From the NCBI RefSeq assembly GCF_019263595.1, contig NZ_JADQDD010000002.1, forward strand, positions 1 through 64,000: a stretch of DNA of 64,000 bases. The letters run 5' to 3'. This document shows, one piece after another, positions 1 through 8,855 of this stretch. The first letter of the stretch is position 1. Every line of letters begins with the position of its first letter. The notes beneath the pieces are model-generated. The model saw nothing but the letters and a program-made list of their open reading frames with translations. It was not told the origin of the DNA and ran no database searches. The position numbers were made by a program, and so were the translations under genes. This DNA comes from Pseudonocardia sp. KRD291 (lineage in GTDB: Bacteria; Actinomycetota; Actinomycetes; Mycobacteriales; Pseudonocardiaceae).

Positions 1-287
1 CCTTCGGCGAACAGCCGGGGCAGTACCGAGTAGTGCGCCGGGACGACGTCGAGGCGACCGGCCCGATGAGCGGCGCGCAACCGTCCCATCGCCCCGTAGG
101 AGCTCAGCGACACCGCGTCCGGCGGCGTCTCGAGCCGCCGGTTGAAACTCAGCCCGCAGAACGCCCGGACGGCACCGATGTCGCCGGCCTGGTCCAGGAG
201 CGCGTCGACCAGCGGGGTGGCCTCGGCGGCGGCCTGGCTCCACCAGACTCCGTCGCCGCGGCGCAGGAACGGTCGCAGGTCCAGCAT
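1..287 (-). CDS. Acetyl-CoA hydrolase/CoA-transferase family protein, N-terminal part (runs off the window)
   Basis: The reverse strand reads from ATG at 287 to the window edge, giving the first 95 residues. The pattern GDGVWWSQ, then SYGAMGRLR and VPAHYS, resembles the N-terminal lobe of the acetyl-CoA hydrolase / 4-hydroxybutyrate CoA-transferase family, which moves CoA between acyl groups. It starts 2 bases after the thiolase stop, so it is the distal gene of the 3451-1 operon. The catalytic glutamate lies in the missing C-terminal part, so activity and substrate cannot be judged. Family assignment comes from remembered patterns only. Confidence 0.65.
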   Translation of the reverse strand, partial: MLDLRPFLRRGDGVWWSQAAAEATPLVDALLDQAGDIGAVRAFCGLSFNRRLETPPDAVSLSSYGAMGRLRAAHRAGRLDVVPAHYSVLPRLFAE

Positions 288-289
288 CG

Positions 290-1477
290 TCAGACCCGCT
301 CCAGCAGCGTCGCGGTGCCGAGGCCGCCACCGCAGCACATCGTGACCAGGGCCAGCTCGGCGTCGCGTCGCGCCAGCTCCGCGACGGCGGTGGACAGCAG
401 CCGTCCGCCGGTCGCGCCGACCGGGTGCCCCAGCGCGATCGCTCCGCCGTTCACGTTGACCCGGTCCGGGTCGGGCTCGAGCTCGCGCTGCCATGCCAGC
501 ACGACGGAGCTGAACGCCTCGTTCACCTCGAACAGGTCGATGTCGGCGATGCTCAGCCCGGTGCGCTCCAGGATGCGGTGGGTCGCCGGGATCGGGCCGG
601 TCAGCATGATCACCGGATCCACGCCGACGGTCGTCTGGTCCAGGATGCGGGCCCGCGGGGTCAGGCCGTGCTCGGCGACGGCGGCCCCGGAGGCGAGCAG
701 CACCCCGGAGGCGCCGTCACAGATCGGTGACGAGCTCCCTGCGGTGATCCTTCCGCCCTCGCTGCGGAACACCGTCTTCAGCCCGGCGAGGGACTCGGTC
801 GTGGTACCCGGGCGCACGGTCTGGTCGCCGGTGCGCACCTCGCCGTCCAGCTTCCACGGGATGACCTCGTCGTCGCACCGGCCGTCCTGCGCCGCCGCCA
901 CGGCCAACCGGTGCGAGCGCGCAGCGAACTCGTCCATCTCCTCGCGTGAGAGATCCCAGCGGTCGGCGATGAGCTCGGCGCTCTCACCCTGGTTGACGAA
1001 GTCGTACTGCTCCCACATCCGTGCGGTCCACGGTTCCCCGTAGAGCTCCGAGATCGTCGCGGGTGCGTTCATCGGCACGTGGCCCATGTGCTCGACGCCC
1101 CCGGCGATCACGACGTCGTGCACTCCCGACGCGATCAGTGCCGCGCCCATCTCCGACGCGGTCTGCGCCGACCCGCAGCGCCGATCCAGCACGACGGCCG
1201 GCACCTCCGGCGGGTAGCCCTCCTGCAGCCATGCGTTCCGTGCGATGTTGCGGGACTGCTCGCCGAACGGCGCGGTGCACCCGACGACGAGGTCCTCCAC
1301 CACCGACGGAGCGATCCCGGCGCGGCCCACCAGGTCGCGGTAGACCGCGCCGAGGAGGTCGTTGGGATGGGTGTGACGGAACCAGCCCTTCTCCGGGTGG
1401 GAGCGGCCGAACGGCGTGCGGGTGCCCTCGACGACGAAGACGTCGCGGCCCGCGAGGGGGCTCTGCCTGCCGGGCAT
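290..1477 (-). CDS. Thiolase (acetyl-CoA C-acyltransferase)
   Basis: This 395-residue degradative thiolase cleaves a 3-oxoacyl-CoA with free CoA. All catalytic residues are visible: nucleophile C101 in RRCGSAQ, H351 in GHPVGATGG and C381 in CCGGGLG. NEAF at about 319-322 is also typical. The length is normal for the family. The start ATG shares one base with the stop of the upstream SDR (TGATG), so translation is probably coupled. With the SDR and the acyl-CoA dehydrogenase it makes a compact beta-oxidation set. The substrate is not known. Confidence 0.9.
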   Translation of the reverse strand: MPGRQSPLAGRDVFVVEGTRTPFGRSHPEKGWFRHTHPNDLLGAVYRDLVGRAGIAPSVVEDLVVGCTAPFGEQSRNIARNAWLQEGYPPEVPAVVLDRRCGSAQTASEMGAALIASGVHDVVIAGGVEHMGHVPMNAPATISELYGEPWTARMWEQYDFVNQGESAELIADRWDLSREEMDEFAARSHRLAVAAAQDGRCDDEVIPWKLDGEVRTGDQTVRPGTTTESLAGLKTVFRSEGGRITAGSSSPICDGASGVLLASGAAVAEHGLTPRARILDQTTVGVDPVIMLTGPIPATHRILERTGLSIADIDLFEVNEAFSSVVLAWQRELEPDPDRVNVNGGAIALGHPVGATGGRLLSTAVAELARRDAELALVTMCCGGGLGTATLLERV

Positions 1478-2241
1478 CAGATCACGGTCCCGCCGTCGAC
1501 CGGCAGAACCTGGCCGGTGATGTAGGAGGCGGCCGCGGAGGCCAGGAACACGAAGCTCGGGGCGATCTCGTCGGCGTCCGCCCAGCGCCCGAGCGGGATG
1601 CGTTCGAGTGTCTTCGCCGCGAGCTTCTCGTTGCTGCGGATGTTCTCCGTCATCGGGGTGGCCGCCAGCGGCGCGAGCGCGTTGACCGTGACCTTCTGTC
1701 GGGCCAGTTCCTTGGCCAGTGACTTGGTGAGGCCGATGATCCCCGCCTTCGCGGCGCCGTAGTTCGCCTGGCCGATCGTGCCGACCAGCCCGGCGGCGGA
1801 GGTGACGTTGAGGATGCGCCCGTTGCCGTCGCCGGCCAGGAACGGCAGCGCCGCCTGGGAGCAGGTGAACGATCCGTTCAGGTGGATGTCGACGATGCGC
1901 CGGAAGTCCTCCTCGGCGAGCTTGGCGAACATCGCCGGCGCGATGGCACCGGCGTTGTTGACCAGAACGTGCAACGTCCCGCCTGCCAGGTCGGCGGCCG
2001 CAGCCGCGGCCCGGTCGGCAGCGGCCCGGTCGCGGACGTCGAGCTCCGCGGATTCGGCCGTTCCACCGTCCTCGACGATCCGCTCGGCGACGGTGCGCGC
2101 GGCGTCGGCATCGACGTCGGTGACGAGAACGGCCGCTCCGGACCGGGCGAACGCGGACGCCACGGCGGCACCGATGCCGCCCCCTGCCCCGGTGACCAGG
2201 GCGGAGCGTCCGTCGAGGGAGAAGACGTCGAGCGCGGGCAT
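1477..2241 (-). CDS. SDR-family oxidoreductase (FabG / 3-hydroxyacyl-CoA dehydrogenase-like)
   Basis: A 254-residue classical short-chain dehydrogenase. The cofactor motif TGAGGGIG is at 17-24, NNAG at 95-98, and the catalytic S148, Y161 and K165 are all present. A GAGGAGG ribosome site sits about 9 bases before the ATG. It lies between an acyl-CoA dehydrogenase and a thiolase, so oxidation of a 3-hydroxyacyl-CoA is the likely role. That is inferred from position, since the family alone does not fix the substrate. Confidence 0.85.
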   Translation of the reverse strand: MPALDVFSLDGRSALVTGAGGGIGAAVASAFARSGAAVLVTDVDADAARTVAERIVEDGGTAESAELDVRDRAAADRAAAAAADLAGGTLHVLVNNAGAIAPAMFAKLAEEDFRRIVDIHLNGSFTCSQAALPFLAGDGNGRILNVTSAAGLVGTIGQANYGAAKAGIIGLTKSLAKELARQKVTVNALAPLAATPMTENIRSNEKLAAKTLERIPLGRWADADEIAPSFVFLASAAASYITGQVLPVDGGTVI

Positions 2242-2284
2242 GTGGTTTTGCCTCCTCGTGGTGGGACCGACCCGATGGGTGGGT

Positions 2285-3451
2285 TCAGTAGCTGCGGGGC
2301 AGGCCCAGGACGTGCGAGCCGAGATAGTTCAGGACCATCTCCTGGCTCAGCGGCGCGATCTTGAGCAGTCGCGCCTCGCGGAAGTAGCGGGCGACGTTGT
2401 ACTCCTCGGAGTAGCCCATCCCGCCGTGCGTCTGCAGTGCCCGGTCGGCGGCCTCGAAGCCGGCGTCGGCGCACAGGTACTTGGCGGTGTTGGCCTCGCG
2501 GCCGCTCGGTTCGCCCTTGTCGTAGAGCCAGGTCGCCTTGCGCAGCACGAGCTCGGCGGCGTCGAGCCGGGCCAGCGAGTCGGCCAGCGGGAACTGCAGG
2601 CCCTGGTTCATGCCGATCGGCCGACCGAACACGTGGCGCTCGTTGCCGTAGCGGGTGGCGCGGTCCAGGGAGACCCGGCCCAGGCCGAGTGCCTCGGCGG
2701 CGACCAGCATCCGCTCCGGGTTCATGCCGTCGAGAATGTAGGTGAAGCCCTTGCCCTCCTCGCCGACCCGATCCTCGACCGGGATCATCAGGTCGTCGAT
2801 GAAGAGCTCGTTGGACGAGACGGCGTTGCGTCCCATCTTCGGGATCGGCCGGACGTCGATCCGGTCCCGGTCGAGGTCGGTGAGGAACAGGGTCATGCCG
2901 TCGGTCTTCTTGGCGACCTCATCGGCCTTCTCGGTGCGGGTGAGGAGAAGGATCTTGTTCGACTCCATCGCCTTGGAGATCCAGACCTTGCGCCCGTTGA
3001 CCCGGTAGTGGTCGCCTTCGCGCTCCGCGAAGGTCGTGATCTTCGTGGTGTCCAGTCCGGCACCGGGCTCGGTCACGCCGAAACAGACGTGCGTGGAACC
3101 GTCGACGACACCCGGCAGTGTCCGGCGCTTGAGCTCGTCCGAGCCGTGCTTGATCACCGGATGCATACCGAAGATCGTCAGATGGATCGCGGAAGCGGCG
3201 TTCATGCCGCCGCCCGACTTCGCAACCTCCTCGATCAGGATCGACGCCTCGGTGATGCCGAAGCCGTGACCGCCGTACTCCTCGGGCGTCGTGATCCCGA
3301 GCCAGCCGCCCGACGCCAGGACGTCGTAGAACTCGGAGGGGAATCGCTTGTCGCGGTCGCACTCCATCCAGTACTGGTCGTCGAACTTGGCGGCGAGGTC
3401 TGCGACCGCCGCCCGGATCGTCGCCTGATCGTCCGTGAGGCCGAAGTCCAC
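2285..3451 (-). CDS. Acyl-CoA dehydrogenase
   Basis: A 388-residue FAD-dependent acyl-CoA dehydrogenase. FGVTEPGAGLD, the VNGRKVWIS strand and the C-terminal HGGMGYSEEYN plus IAPLSQEM segments are those of actinobacterial FadE proteins. The start is GTG at 3451, chosen because AGGAGG sits eight bases upstream and the family motif begins directly after it. It is followed by SDR and thiolase genes in the same direction. With the 376-residue dehydrogenase upstream (3516-4646) it may form a heteromeric enzyme, but there is a 64-base gap with its own promoter-like region between them. Confidence 0.88.
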   Translation of the reverse strand: MDFGLTDDQATIRAAVADLAAKFDDQYWMECDRDKRFPSEFYDVLASGGWLGITTPEEYGGHGFGITEASILIEEVAKSGGGMNAASAIHLTIFGMHPVIKHGSDELKRRTLPGVVDGSTHVCFGVTEPGAGLDTTKITTFAEREGDHYRVNGRKVWISKAMESNKILLLTRTEKADEVAKKTDGMTLFLTDLDRDRIDVRPIPKMGRNAVSSNELFIDDLMIPVEDRVGEEGKGFTYILDGMNPERMLVAAEALGLGRVSLDRATRYGNERHVFGRPIGMNQGLQFPLADSLARLDAAELVLRKATWLYDKGEPSGREANTAKYLCADAGFEAADRALQTHGGMGYSEEYNVARYFREARLLKIAPLSQEMVLNYLGSHVLGLPRSY

Positions 3452-3485
3452 TGGGCACCTCCTGTGACCGCCATGTCGGGAACTG

Positions 3486-3519
3486 GTCTTAATCTACCAA
3501 AGGACTGACCATTAGTCAG
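3486..3519 (-). promoter_or_regulatory. Possible promoter/operator region for the 3451-1 operon
   Basis: The gap between two dehydrogenase genes is unusually AT-rich. It holds a perfect 5-base inverted repeat CTGAC-CATTA-GTCAG at 3505-3519 that runs over the upstream stop codon. On the reverse strand it also holds a TAGATT hexamer (3491-3496), suitable as a -10 box about 40 bases before the GTG. The stretch ACCAAAGGACTGACC partly resembles the sequence before the GntR gene at 4750, so that regulator may act here (inference). Confidence 0.4.
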
Positions 3520-4646
3520 CTGGGGTCACACCCGATCGCGCGAGCGGCGGCGCCACCCTTCGATGACATCTCCGGCCCCGGGACGAGTGGCAGCCGATCC
3601 GCCAGGACGTCGTTCCACGCGCCGGGCGACCCGAGGAGCTCAGCGTCGAGCAGGGCCCGCTTGTAGAAGAACTGCAGGTCGTGCTCCCACGTGTAGCCGA
3701 TGGCGCCGTGCAGGGTGAGCGCCGAGTCGGCCGCGACCGGGCCCGCGGCGCAGATCTGCGCCTTGGCCGTGGCCGCGTACACCGCGGCGTCGTCCCGGCC
3801 CGCGTCGACGACGGCCGCCGCGAGGTAGGCGATCGACCGGGACGACTCCACCTTCACCAGCATCTCGGCGGCGGCGTGCTTGACCGCCTGGAAGGATCCG
3901 ATCGGCACACCGAACTGCTTGCGCTGGCCGACGTACTCCACCGTGGCGTCGAGCATCGCGACCATCGCGCCCAGCGCGTCGGCCGCCACCAGCACCGCAC
4001 CTCTGTGTGCACACCGCGCGAGCACCTCAGCGGCATCCGCCTGGATCAGTGTGGACGGCACCCCGTCCAGCTCGATGTCGGCGACGGAGCGGCTGCGGTC
4101 GGTCAGCGCGCGCGGCTGCACCCGAACGCCGGGGCGGCCGGCGTCGACGAGGTGGAGTTCGAGACCCTTCTCCCCGCGCACCGGGACGACGAACCGCGCG
4201 GCCACATCGGCCGCCAGGACGGTCGGAACCGACCCGGACAGTCCGGCCCCGGCGGCGCGGACGGTCGCATCGCCTCCCGGGATCGTCCCCGCCGGCGTCG
4301 CCAGTGCGACGACGGCACCGTCGCCGAACAGCGCCTTCGCGGCGTCCGGAACGGCGGCCACGGCCGGGAGGGCGACCATCGACGCCAGCCAGGACGACGA
4401 CGGTGCGGCATGCCGTCCGAACTGTTCGGCGGCCAGTGCGAGCTCGACCAGACCGCCGCCCTCACCGCCCAGATCCTCGGGAGCGCCGACGCCGAACCAT
4501 CCGTCGGTGTGCAGCCGGTGTGCGAACGTCGCGTGGTCACCGGCGTCCAGCCAGCCCCGCAACGTGTCCCGCGGACAGACGTCACCGAGCCAGTCCGCCA
4601 GGACGGTGCGGAAGTCGGCCTGCTCGGGCGAGAGTTCCCAGCGCAT
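3516..4646 (-). CDS. Acyl-CoA dehydrogenase, second-subunit type
   Basis: A 376-residue acyl-CoA dehydrogenase homologue. RKQFGVPIGSFQAVKHAAAEM and LTLHGAIGYTWEHDLQ are the recognisable C-terminal helices, while the N-terminal half is rich in Ala and Gly and lacks a clear TEPGAGSD-type FAD loop. This fits the beta-type subunits of heteromeric actinobacterial FadE enzymes, so it may need the 2285-3451 protein as partner. ATG at 4644-4646 is divergent from the GntR gene at 4750, with about 100 bases between. Confidence 0.82.
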   Translation of the reverse strand: MRWELSPEQADFRTVLADWLGDVCPRDTLRGWLDAGDHATFAHRLHTDGWFGVGAPEDLGGEGGGLVELALAAEQFGRHAAPSSSWLASMVALPAVAAVPDAAKALFGDGAVVALATPAGTIPGGDATVRAAGAGLSGSVPTVLAADVAARFVVPVRGEKGLELHLVDAGRPGVRVQPRALTDRSRSVADIELDGVPSTLIQADAAEVLARCAHRGAVLVAADALGAMVAMLDATVEYVGQRKQFGVPIGSFQAVKHAAAEMLVKVESSRSIAYLAAAVVDAGRDDAAVYAATAKAQICAAGPVAADSALTLHGAIGYTWEHDLQFFYKRALLDAELLGSPGAWNDVLADRLPLVPGPEMSSKGGAAARAIGCDPS

Positions 4647-4689
4647 TGTCGTGCTCCTGTTCGTGCCGGCGAGCGGTGCGGCGCCACCG

Positions 4690-4749
4690 CGCTACGCCGA
4701 CCCAGTGCTAGTTTGGGTTGGACCTTTAGACAAATGGGAGGGAGTCCGC
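4690..4749. promoter_or_regulatory. Divergent promoter region between dehydrogenase and GntR gene
   Basis: The short gap contains TTTGGGTTGGACCTTTAG and AGACAAATG, bounded by TTTG and CAAA half-sites, followed by GGGAGG as ribosome site for the GntR gene. GACCTTTAGACA partly matches the sequence before the 3451 gene. GntR/FadR proteins often bind their own divergent promoters, so autoregulation is a reasonable guess, but no operator is proven. Confidence 0.3.
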
Positions 4750-5511
4750 ATGGCAGCCGACCCGCTGCGTTCGGCTATCCGGCTGTCGCCGATGGAGGTC
4801 CCGAAGGCCTCCGACGTGCTCGCCAACGAACTGCGCGAGCGCATCCTGTCCGGTGAGTTCGTCGAGGGGACTCCCCTGCCGCCGGAACGCGAACTCGTCG
4901 TCCAGACCCGGATGAGCCGCACCACCGTCCGCGAGGCACTGCGCATCCTGGAGGTGCAGGGCCTGATCCGGATCAAGGCCGGCCGGTCCGGTGGTGCCTT
5001 CGTGCAGAAGCCGGGCGAGGAATCGGTCGCGACGTCGCTCGGGCTGCTGATCCGCGGACGGCAGATGCGCCTCACCTCGGTCCACGCGACCCGCGAGGCG
5101 ATCGAACCGGCGTGCGCCAAACACGCCGCGCTCAACCGCACCGAGGAGGACGTGCGCCGGCTGGAGGCCACCAACGACGACATCCGGGCCAGCGCGGACC
5201 TGGACGGCTTCCTGCGAGCCAACGTCGACTGGCACGTCGCCGTCGCGACCGCCAGTCACAACGAGATCCTGACCGGGATCATGATGGCGCTCTCCCGCGC
5301 CATCTACACCGCCACGAACAACGAGGGCTTCGTCAACGACGAGGTGCGCGACGTGACGGTCCGCGCCCACCGATCCGTCCTGCGCGCCATCCGGGAGCGC
5401 GACCCCGAGGCCGCGGAGCGCCGGATGGGGCGCCACGTCCACGCCTACGCCTCGGCCGCACTCGCCGTCGACCAGCGCACCACGGTCTCGGTGGCCCCCG
5501 AGGAGGACTGA
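4750..5511 (+). CDS. GntR-family (FadR/FCD subfamily) transcriptional regulator
   Basis: A 253-residue regulator. Residues about 18-85 form the winged helix-turn-helix (LPPERELVVQTRMSRTTVRE), with the FCD ligand-binding domain after it. The start ATG at 4750 was chosen over longer in-frame options because GGGAGG lies just before it and the FadR-type fold begins directly after. FCD regulators usually sense small carboxylates or acyl-CoAs. Divergent from a beta-oxidation operon, it most likely represses that operon until an intermediate accumulates (inference). Confidence 0.88.
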   Translation: MAADPLRSAIRLSPMEVPKASDVLANELRERILSGEFVEGTPLPPERELVVQTRMSRTTVREALRILEVQGLIRIKAGRSGGAFVQKPGEESVATSLGLLIRGRQMRLTSVHATREAIEPACAKHAALNRTEEDVRRLEATNDDIRASADLDGFLRANVDWHVAVATASHNEILTGIMMALSRAIYTATNNEGFVNDEVRDVTVRAHRSVLRAIRERDPEAAERRMGRHVHAYASAALAVDQRTTVSVAPEED

Positions 5512-5545
5512 GACGCGGCGGATGTAGGTGGCCGGCCCGCCGGTC

Positions 5546-6354
5546 TCAGGAGGCATCGGGAGCCCCTCCCCTCCCGGCCGTGACGGCCGCAGCCCGGACG
5601 ACATCGCGGGCGGCCTGTCGGGAGCCGAGGCCCCGGACGTCTTCGGCATCTGCCCGACCGCGCAGAGCAGGCTCGGCGCGAACGGCTTCCCCAGCTCCTC
5701 GGCGACCCTGCGGCGCAGCTCCTGCGCCACAACTCCAGCACCCGCACCGACGACAGGTCGATCTCGCGCGACGGCCCGGCGTCCGTGGTCCGGACGGTGC
5801 GGATCAACGTCGTGGACACCCCCAGCATGGTGACGCGGTGGCGCCGCACCAGATGCCAGATCCTGTCGGGGTCGGGCACATCCGGAGAGCCCTCGTAGAG
5901 GGACCGCGTCACCCCGCCCGATGCCCAGGTCCCGCAACCCGGCTGCCACCCGGCGCGCCCGGTCGTCGAGCTCGGCGAAGCTCAGCCGGACGACTGTGCC
6001 GTCCTCCGCCTCGTGCACCACCGCCGCGAGATCGCGGGTCGCGGGGTCCTCCGCCCACCGGGCGAGGCAGGAGTCGGCGACGATGAGCTCGCCGCCGACG
6101 AACCACTCCGGGTCCATGATCCCGGCCGAGATATCGAGGACCTGTGAGCAGGGCCTGCCGAACCGCAGTCCCACTTCCTCGACGACCGTGTGCCAGTACC
6201 AGCCGACGTCGGCGACCGAGCGCTTGCGCAGTTCATCGATGTCCGGGACGCCGTGCCGGCGGGCGAACCGGGCGACCTCGGTGTATCCAGGACCAGGCTC
6301 CCAGACGTAGACACCCGGCGCGTCCGACCGGTCGGACGGCGATGTCGCGACCAT
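5546..6354 (-). pseudogene. Decayed AMP-dependent acyl-CoA synthetase (acetoacetyl/acetyl-CoA synthetase-like)
   Basis: Three separate pieces of one ligase remain, in order. N-terminal residues are encoded 6354 to about 5925 (WYWHTVVEEVGL, FAELDDRARRVA). A middle piece is at about 5912-5755 in another frame (LYEGSPDVPDP, HRVTMLGVSTTLIRTV). A C-terminal piece is at about 5740-5546 (RRVAEELGKPFAPS then PKT, then a shifted frame ending RQAARDVVRAA). Large internal stretches including the ATP loop are missing. An intact member is over 600 residues and about 270 codons are left. It starts two bases after the stop of the dehydrogenase at 6357, so it was the second gene of that operon. Confidence 0.8.
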
Positions 6355-6356
6355 GC

Positions 6357-7538
6357 TCAGCCCCTCGGAAGGCCGAGCATCCGCTCGGCGACGATGTTGC
6401 GCTGGATGAACGTGGACCCACCGGCGATCGCGGTGCCGCGGGCCTGGTAGGCGAGGCGCTGCCAGCGGCTCTCGGCCGGCGACTGCTCCGCCGGGGCGAG
6501 CTGCCCCCCGAGTGGGGACAGCGACTGCCGGAAGTCGGCGAGGTCGTCGACGAGCGGGCAGAAGTAGAGCTTGCCGATCGAGGTGGCCGGGCCCGGCGAA
6601 GCGCCGTCCGCGGCGGCGGTCAGGACCCGCTGCCCGATGGCGTGGTGGACGAGCGCACGGCCGTACAGGTCGGCGACGGTGCGCCGGACCGTCGGGTCGG
6701 CCCCGAGCGGGTTCCCGCCGGCATCGCGCATCTCACGGATCTCGTCGACGATGTCGCCGACCGCGCGCCGGGTGTTGACCCTCCCGGTCGCGATGCCGAC
6801 CCGCTCGAAGCCGAGCGTCGCCATCGCGACCCGCCAGCCGTCGTGCTCCCCGCCGAGCAGGAGCTCGTCCGGGACGAACACGTCGTCCAGGAACACCTCG
6901 TTGAACTCGGCCTCGCCGAGCATGTGCGCCAGCGGCCGGACGGTGACGCCCGGGCTGTCCATCGGCAGCAGGAAGTAGCTGATCCCCTTGTGTCGCGGCC
7001 GGTCGGTGTCGCCGGTCCGGGCCAGGAGGATCGCGTTGCCCGCGAGCTGGGCACGACTGGTCCAGATCTTCTGGCCGGTGATCCGCCATCCACCCTCCAC
7101 CCGCTCCGCACGGGTACGCAGCGAGGCCAGGTCGGAGCCGGAGTCCGGCTCGGAGAACAGCTGACACCAGAGACCGTCGCCATGGAGGATCGGGCGCAGG
7201 AAGCGCTCCTTCTGCGCGTCGGTGCCGAAGGCGACGATCGTCGGCCCGGCGAAGTCCTCGCCGACGGTGTTGAGCCGCTCCGGCGCGCCGGCCCGGTCGG
7301 CCTCGTCGGTGAACACCGCGCGGAGCTTCGCGTCGAGGCCCTGCCCGCCGTACCCGCGCGGCCAAGACAGACCGGCGAAGCCACCGTCGACGAGCATCTG
7401 CTGCCACTGCTGCCAGAAGGGCAGCTTGTCGGCCAGCTCGACCGGCTCGGGCCAGGGCAGCTGCGGGAGCGTCTCGGCGAGCCATGCCCGCGCGCGTTCC
7501 CGGAACGCGGCCTCCTCGGGCGAGTCAGCGAGGTCCAT
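6357..7538 (-). CDS. Acyl-CoA dehydrogenase
   Basis: A 393-residue acyl-CoA dehydrogenase. SEPDSGSDLASL is the FAD/substrate loop, followed by GWRITGQKIWTS and IQRNIVAERMLGLPRG at the C-terminus. ATG at 7538 was chosen rather than an upstream in-frame start because AAGGAG lies six bases before it and MDLADSPEEAAFRERAR begins the family's first helix. It was once co-transcribed with the decayed ligase. The 17-base regulon-like box lies about 30-45 bases upstream. Confidence 0.88.
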   Translation of the reverse strand: MDLADSPEEAAFRERARAWLAETLPQLPWPEPVELADKLPFWQQWQQMLVDGGFAGLSWPRGYGGQGLDAKLRAVFTDEADRAGAPERLNTVGEDFAGPTIVAFGTDAQKERFLRPILHGDGLWCQLFSEPDSGSDLASLRTRAERVEGGWRITGQKIWTSRAQLAGNAILLARTGDTDRPRHKGISYFLLPMDSPGVTVRPLAHMLGEAEFNEVFLDDVFVPDELLLGGEHDGWRVAMATLGFERVGIATGRVNTRRAVGDIVDEIREMRDAGGNPLGADPTVRRTVADLYGRALVHHAIGQRVLTAAADGASPGPATSIGKLYFCPLVDDLADFRQSLSPLGGQLAPAEQSPAESRWQRLAYQARGTAIAGGSTFIQRNIVAERMLGLPRG

Positions 7539-7568
7539 CAACGCTCCTTTGTCGGTGTGGAAGTCCGA

Positions 7569-7584
7569 TACTATTATATAGGTC
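7569..7584. promoter_or_regulatory. Regulon-box variant upstream of the 7538 dehydrogenase
   Basis: TACTATTATATAGGTC is a sharply AT-rich patch in GC-rich DNA and keeps TACTAT and TAGR of the box seen elsewhere in the island. Spacing between the two halves is one base shorter than in the best copies at 23526 and 42842. It contains CTATTATATAG, a near-palindrome. It is the weakest member of the set. Confidence 0.4.
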
Positions 7585-7642
7585 AGACCAAAGCGAGCGT
7601 CGCCGGTGACCCCGCGGGTCGACCGCCCGGGACCGGACACAG

Positions 7643-7684
7643 GACGTCCCCGGCTCCGCGTGGCGGCGCAGAACCGGGGACGTC
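7643..7684. terminator. Hairpin after the 8819-7701 alcohol dehydrogenase gene
   Basis: GACGTCCCCGG at 7643-7653 pairs perfectly with CCGGGGACGTC at 7674-7684 around a 20-base loop. It lies 17 bases past the alcohol dehydrogenase stop. It has no U-tract, as is common in high-GC actinobacteria. Confidence 0.55.
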
Positions 7685-7700
7685 GGGCGGGCGTGCCGGG

Positions 7701-8819
7701 TCAGAACCGGATGACGCCACGGATGTTGCGGCCGGAGTGCATGTCCTCGTAACCCTGGTTGATGTCGTCCAACGCGTACTCGGTCGTGACGAGCTCGTCG
7801 AGCTTCAGGTAGCCGGACATGTACAGGTCCAGCAGCTTCGGGATGTCGGCGCGCGGGTTCGACGACCCGAACAGCGAGCCCTTGATCTTCTTCTCGAAGA
7901 GGATCAGCTCCAGGATCGGCACCGGGATCCCGACGTCGGTCACGTTGCCGAGCGCGGTGACCACGACCGTGCCCTGCTTGCGGATGCCCGCGAAGGCCTG
8001 GGCGATGTGCTCGCCGGTGATCACGCCGACGGTCACGATGGCGACGTCGGCGCCCTGGCCGTTGGTGAAGCTCTGGGCGATCTGCGTGCCCTCCTCGACG
8101 GTCGCCACCGCGTGGGTGGCGCCGAGGGACAGCGCGGTGTCGCGCTTGAAGGCGACCGGGTCGACCACGATGATCCGGGCGGCACCGGCGTGCTGGGCGC
8201 CCTGCACCGCGTTGGCACCGATGCCGCCGGAGCCGAGGATCAGCACGGTGTCGCCGGCCTGGACGCCTCCGGTGGTCACCGCCGAGCCCCAGCCGGTGCC
8301 GACCGCGCAGCCGAGCAGGCAGGCCCGCTCGAGTGGCGTGTCGGCCGGCGCCTTGATCGCGGAGTCGACGGCGACGGTGGTGTGCTCGGCGAAGGTGGAG
8401 ATGCCGAGCGCCTGGCCGACCGGGGACCCGTCCTCGAGCTGCATCCGGAAGCTGGTCGGGTCGTTCCACCGGGAGCCGACGAGCGCGTTGGCACCGAGAT
8501 CGCAGAGGTTCTGGTGACCGGTCGAGCACCAGCGGCACTTACCGCAGGCCGGGAGGAACGAGAAGATGGCCTTGTCACCCACCTCCCAGCCGGAGGTGTT
8601 CGGGCCGACGGACTCGACGACGCCGCCACCCTCGTGGCCACCACACACCGGGTAGACCGCCACCGGGAGATCCCCGGTGGCCATGTGGTCGTCGGAGTGG
8701 CAGAGGCCGGAGGCGACCATCTTGATCCGGATCTCGTCCTGGCGCGGGTCGTCGACGTGCAGGTCGACGACCTCGAACTTGCCGGGGGCCTGACGGAGGA
8801 TGGCTCCGCGTGTCTTCAT
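7701..8819 (-). CDS. NDMA-dependent (mycofactocin-type) zinc alcohol dehydrogenase
   Basis: A 372-residue medium-chain zinc alcohol dehydrogenase. Catalytic zinc ligands C40 and H62-E63 and structural zinc cysteines C92, C95, C98 and C106 are visible, with GSGGIG as nucleotide loop. The sequence style (MKTRGAILRQAPGKFEVVD, and the C-terminal RNIRGVIRF) fits the Rxyl_3153 group of NDMA-dependent alcohol dehydrogenases. These hold their NAD tightly and are thought to pass electrons to mycofactocin. It follows the 8856-10382 aldehyde dehydrogenase in the same direction (36-base gap), so together they would take an alcohol to an acid. Confidence 0.85.
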   Translation of the reverse strand: MKTRGAILRQAPGKFEVVDLHVDDPRQDEIRIKMVASGLCHSDDHMATGDLPVAVYPVCGGHEGGGVVESVGPNTSGWEVGDKAIFSFLPACGKCRWCSTGHQNLCDLGANALVGSRWNDPTSFRMQLEDGSPVGQALGISTFAEHTTVAVDSAIKAPADTPLERACLLGCAVGTGWGSAVTTGGVQAGDTVLILGSGGIGANAVQGAQHAGAARIIVVDPVAFKRDTALSLGATHAVATVEEGTQIAQSFTNGQGADVAIVTVGVITGEHIAQAFAGIRKQGTVVVTALGNVTDVGIPVPILELILFEKKIKGSLFGSSNPRADIPKLLDLYMSGYLKLDELVTTEYALDDINQGYEDMHSGRNIRGVIRF

Positions 8820-8855
8820 GGGAACTCCTGGGATGTGTTCGTGCCCACCGGCCGG

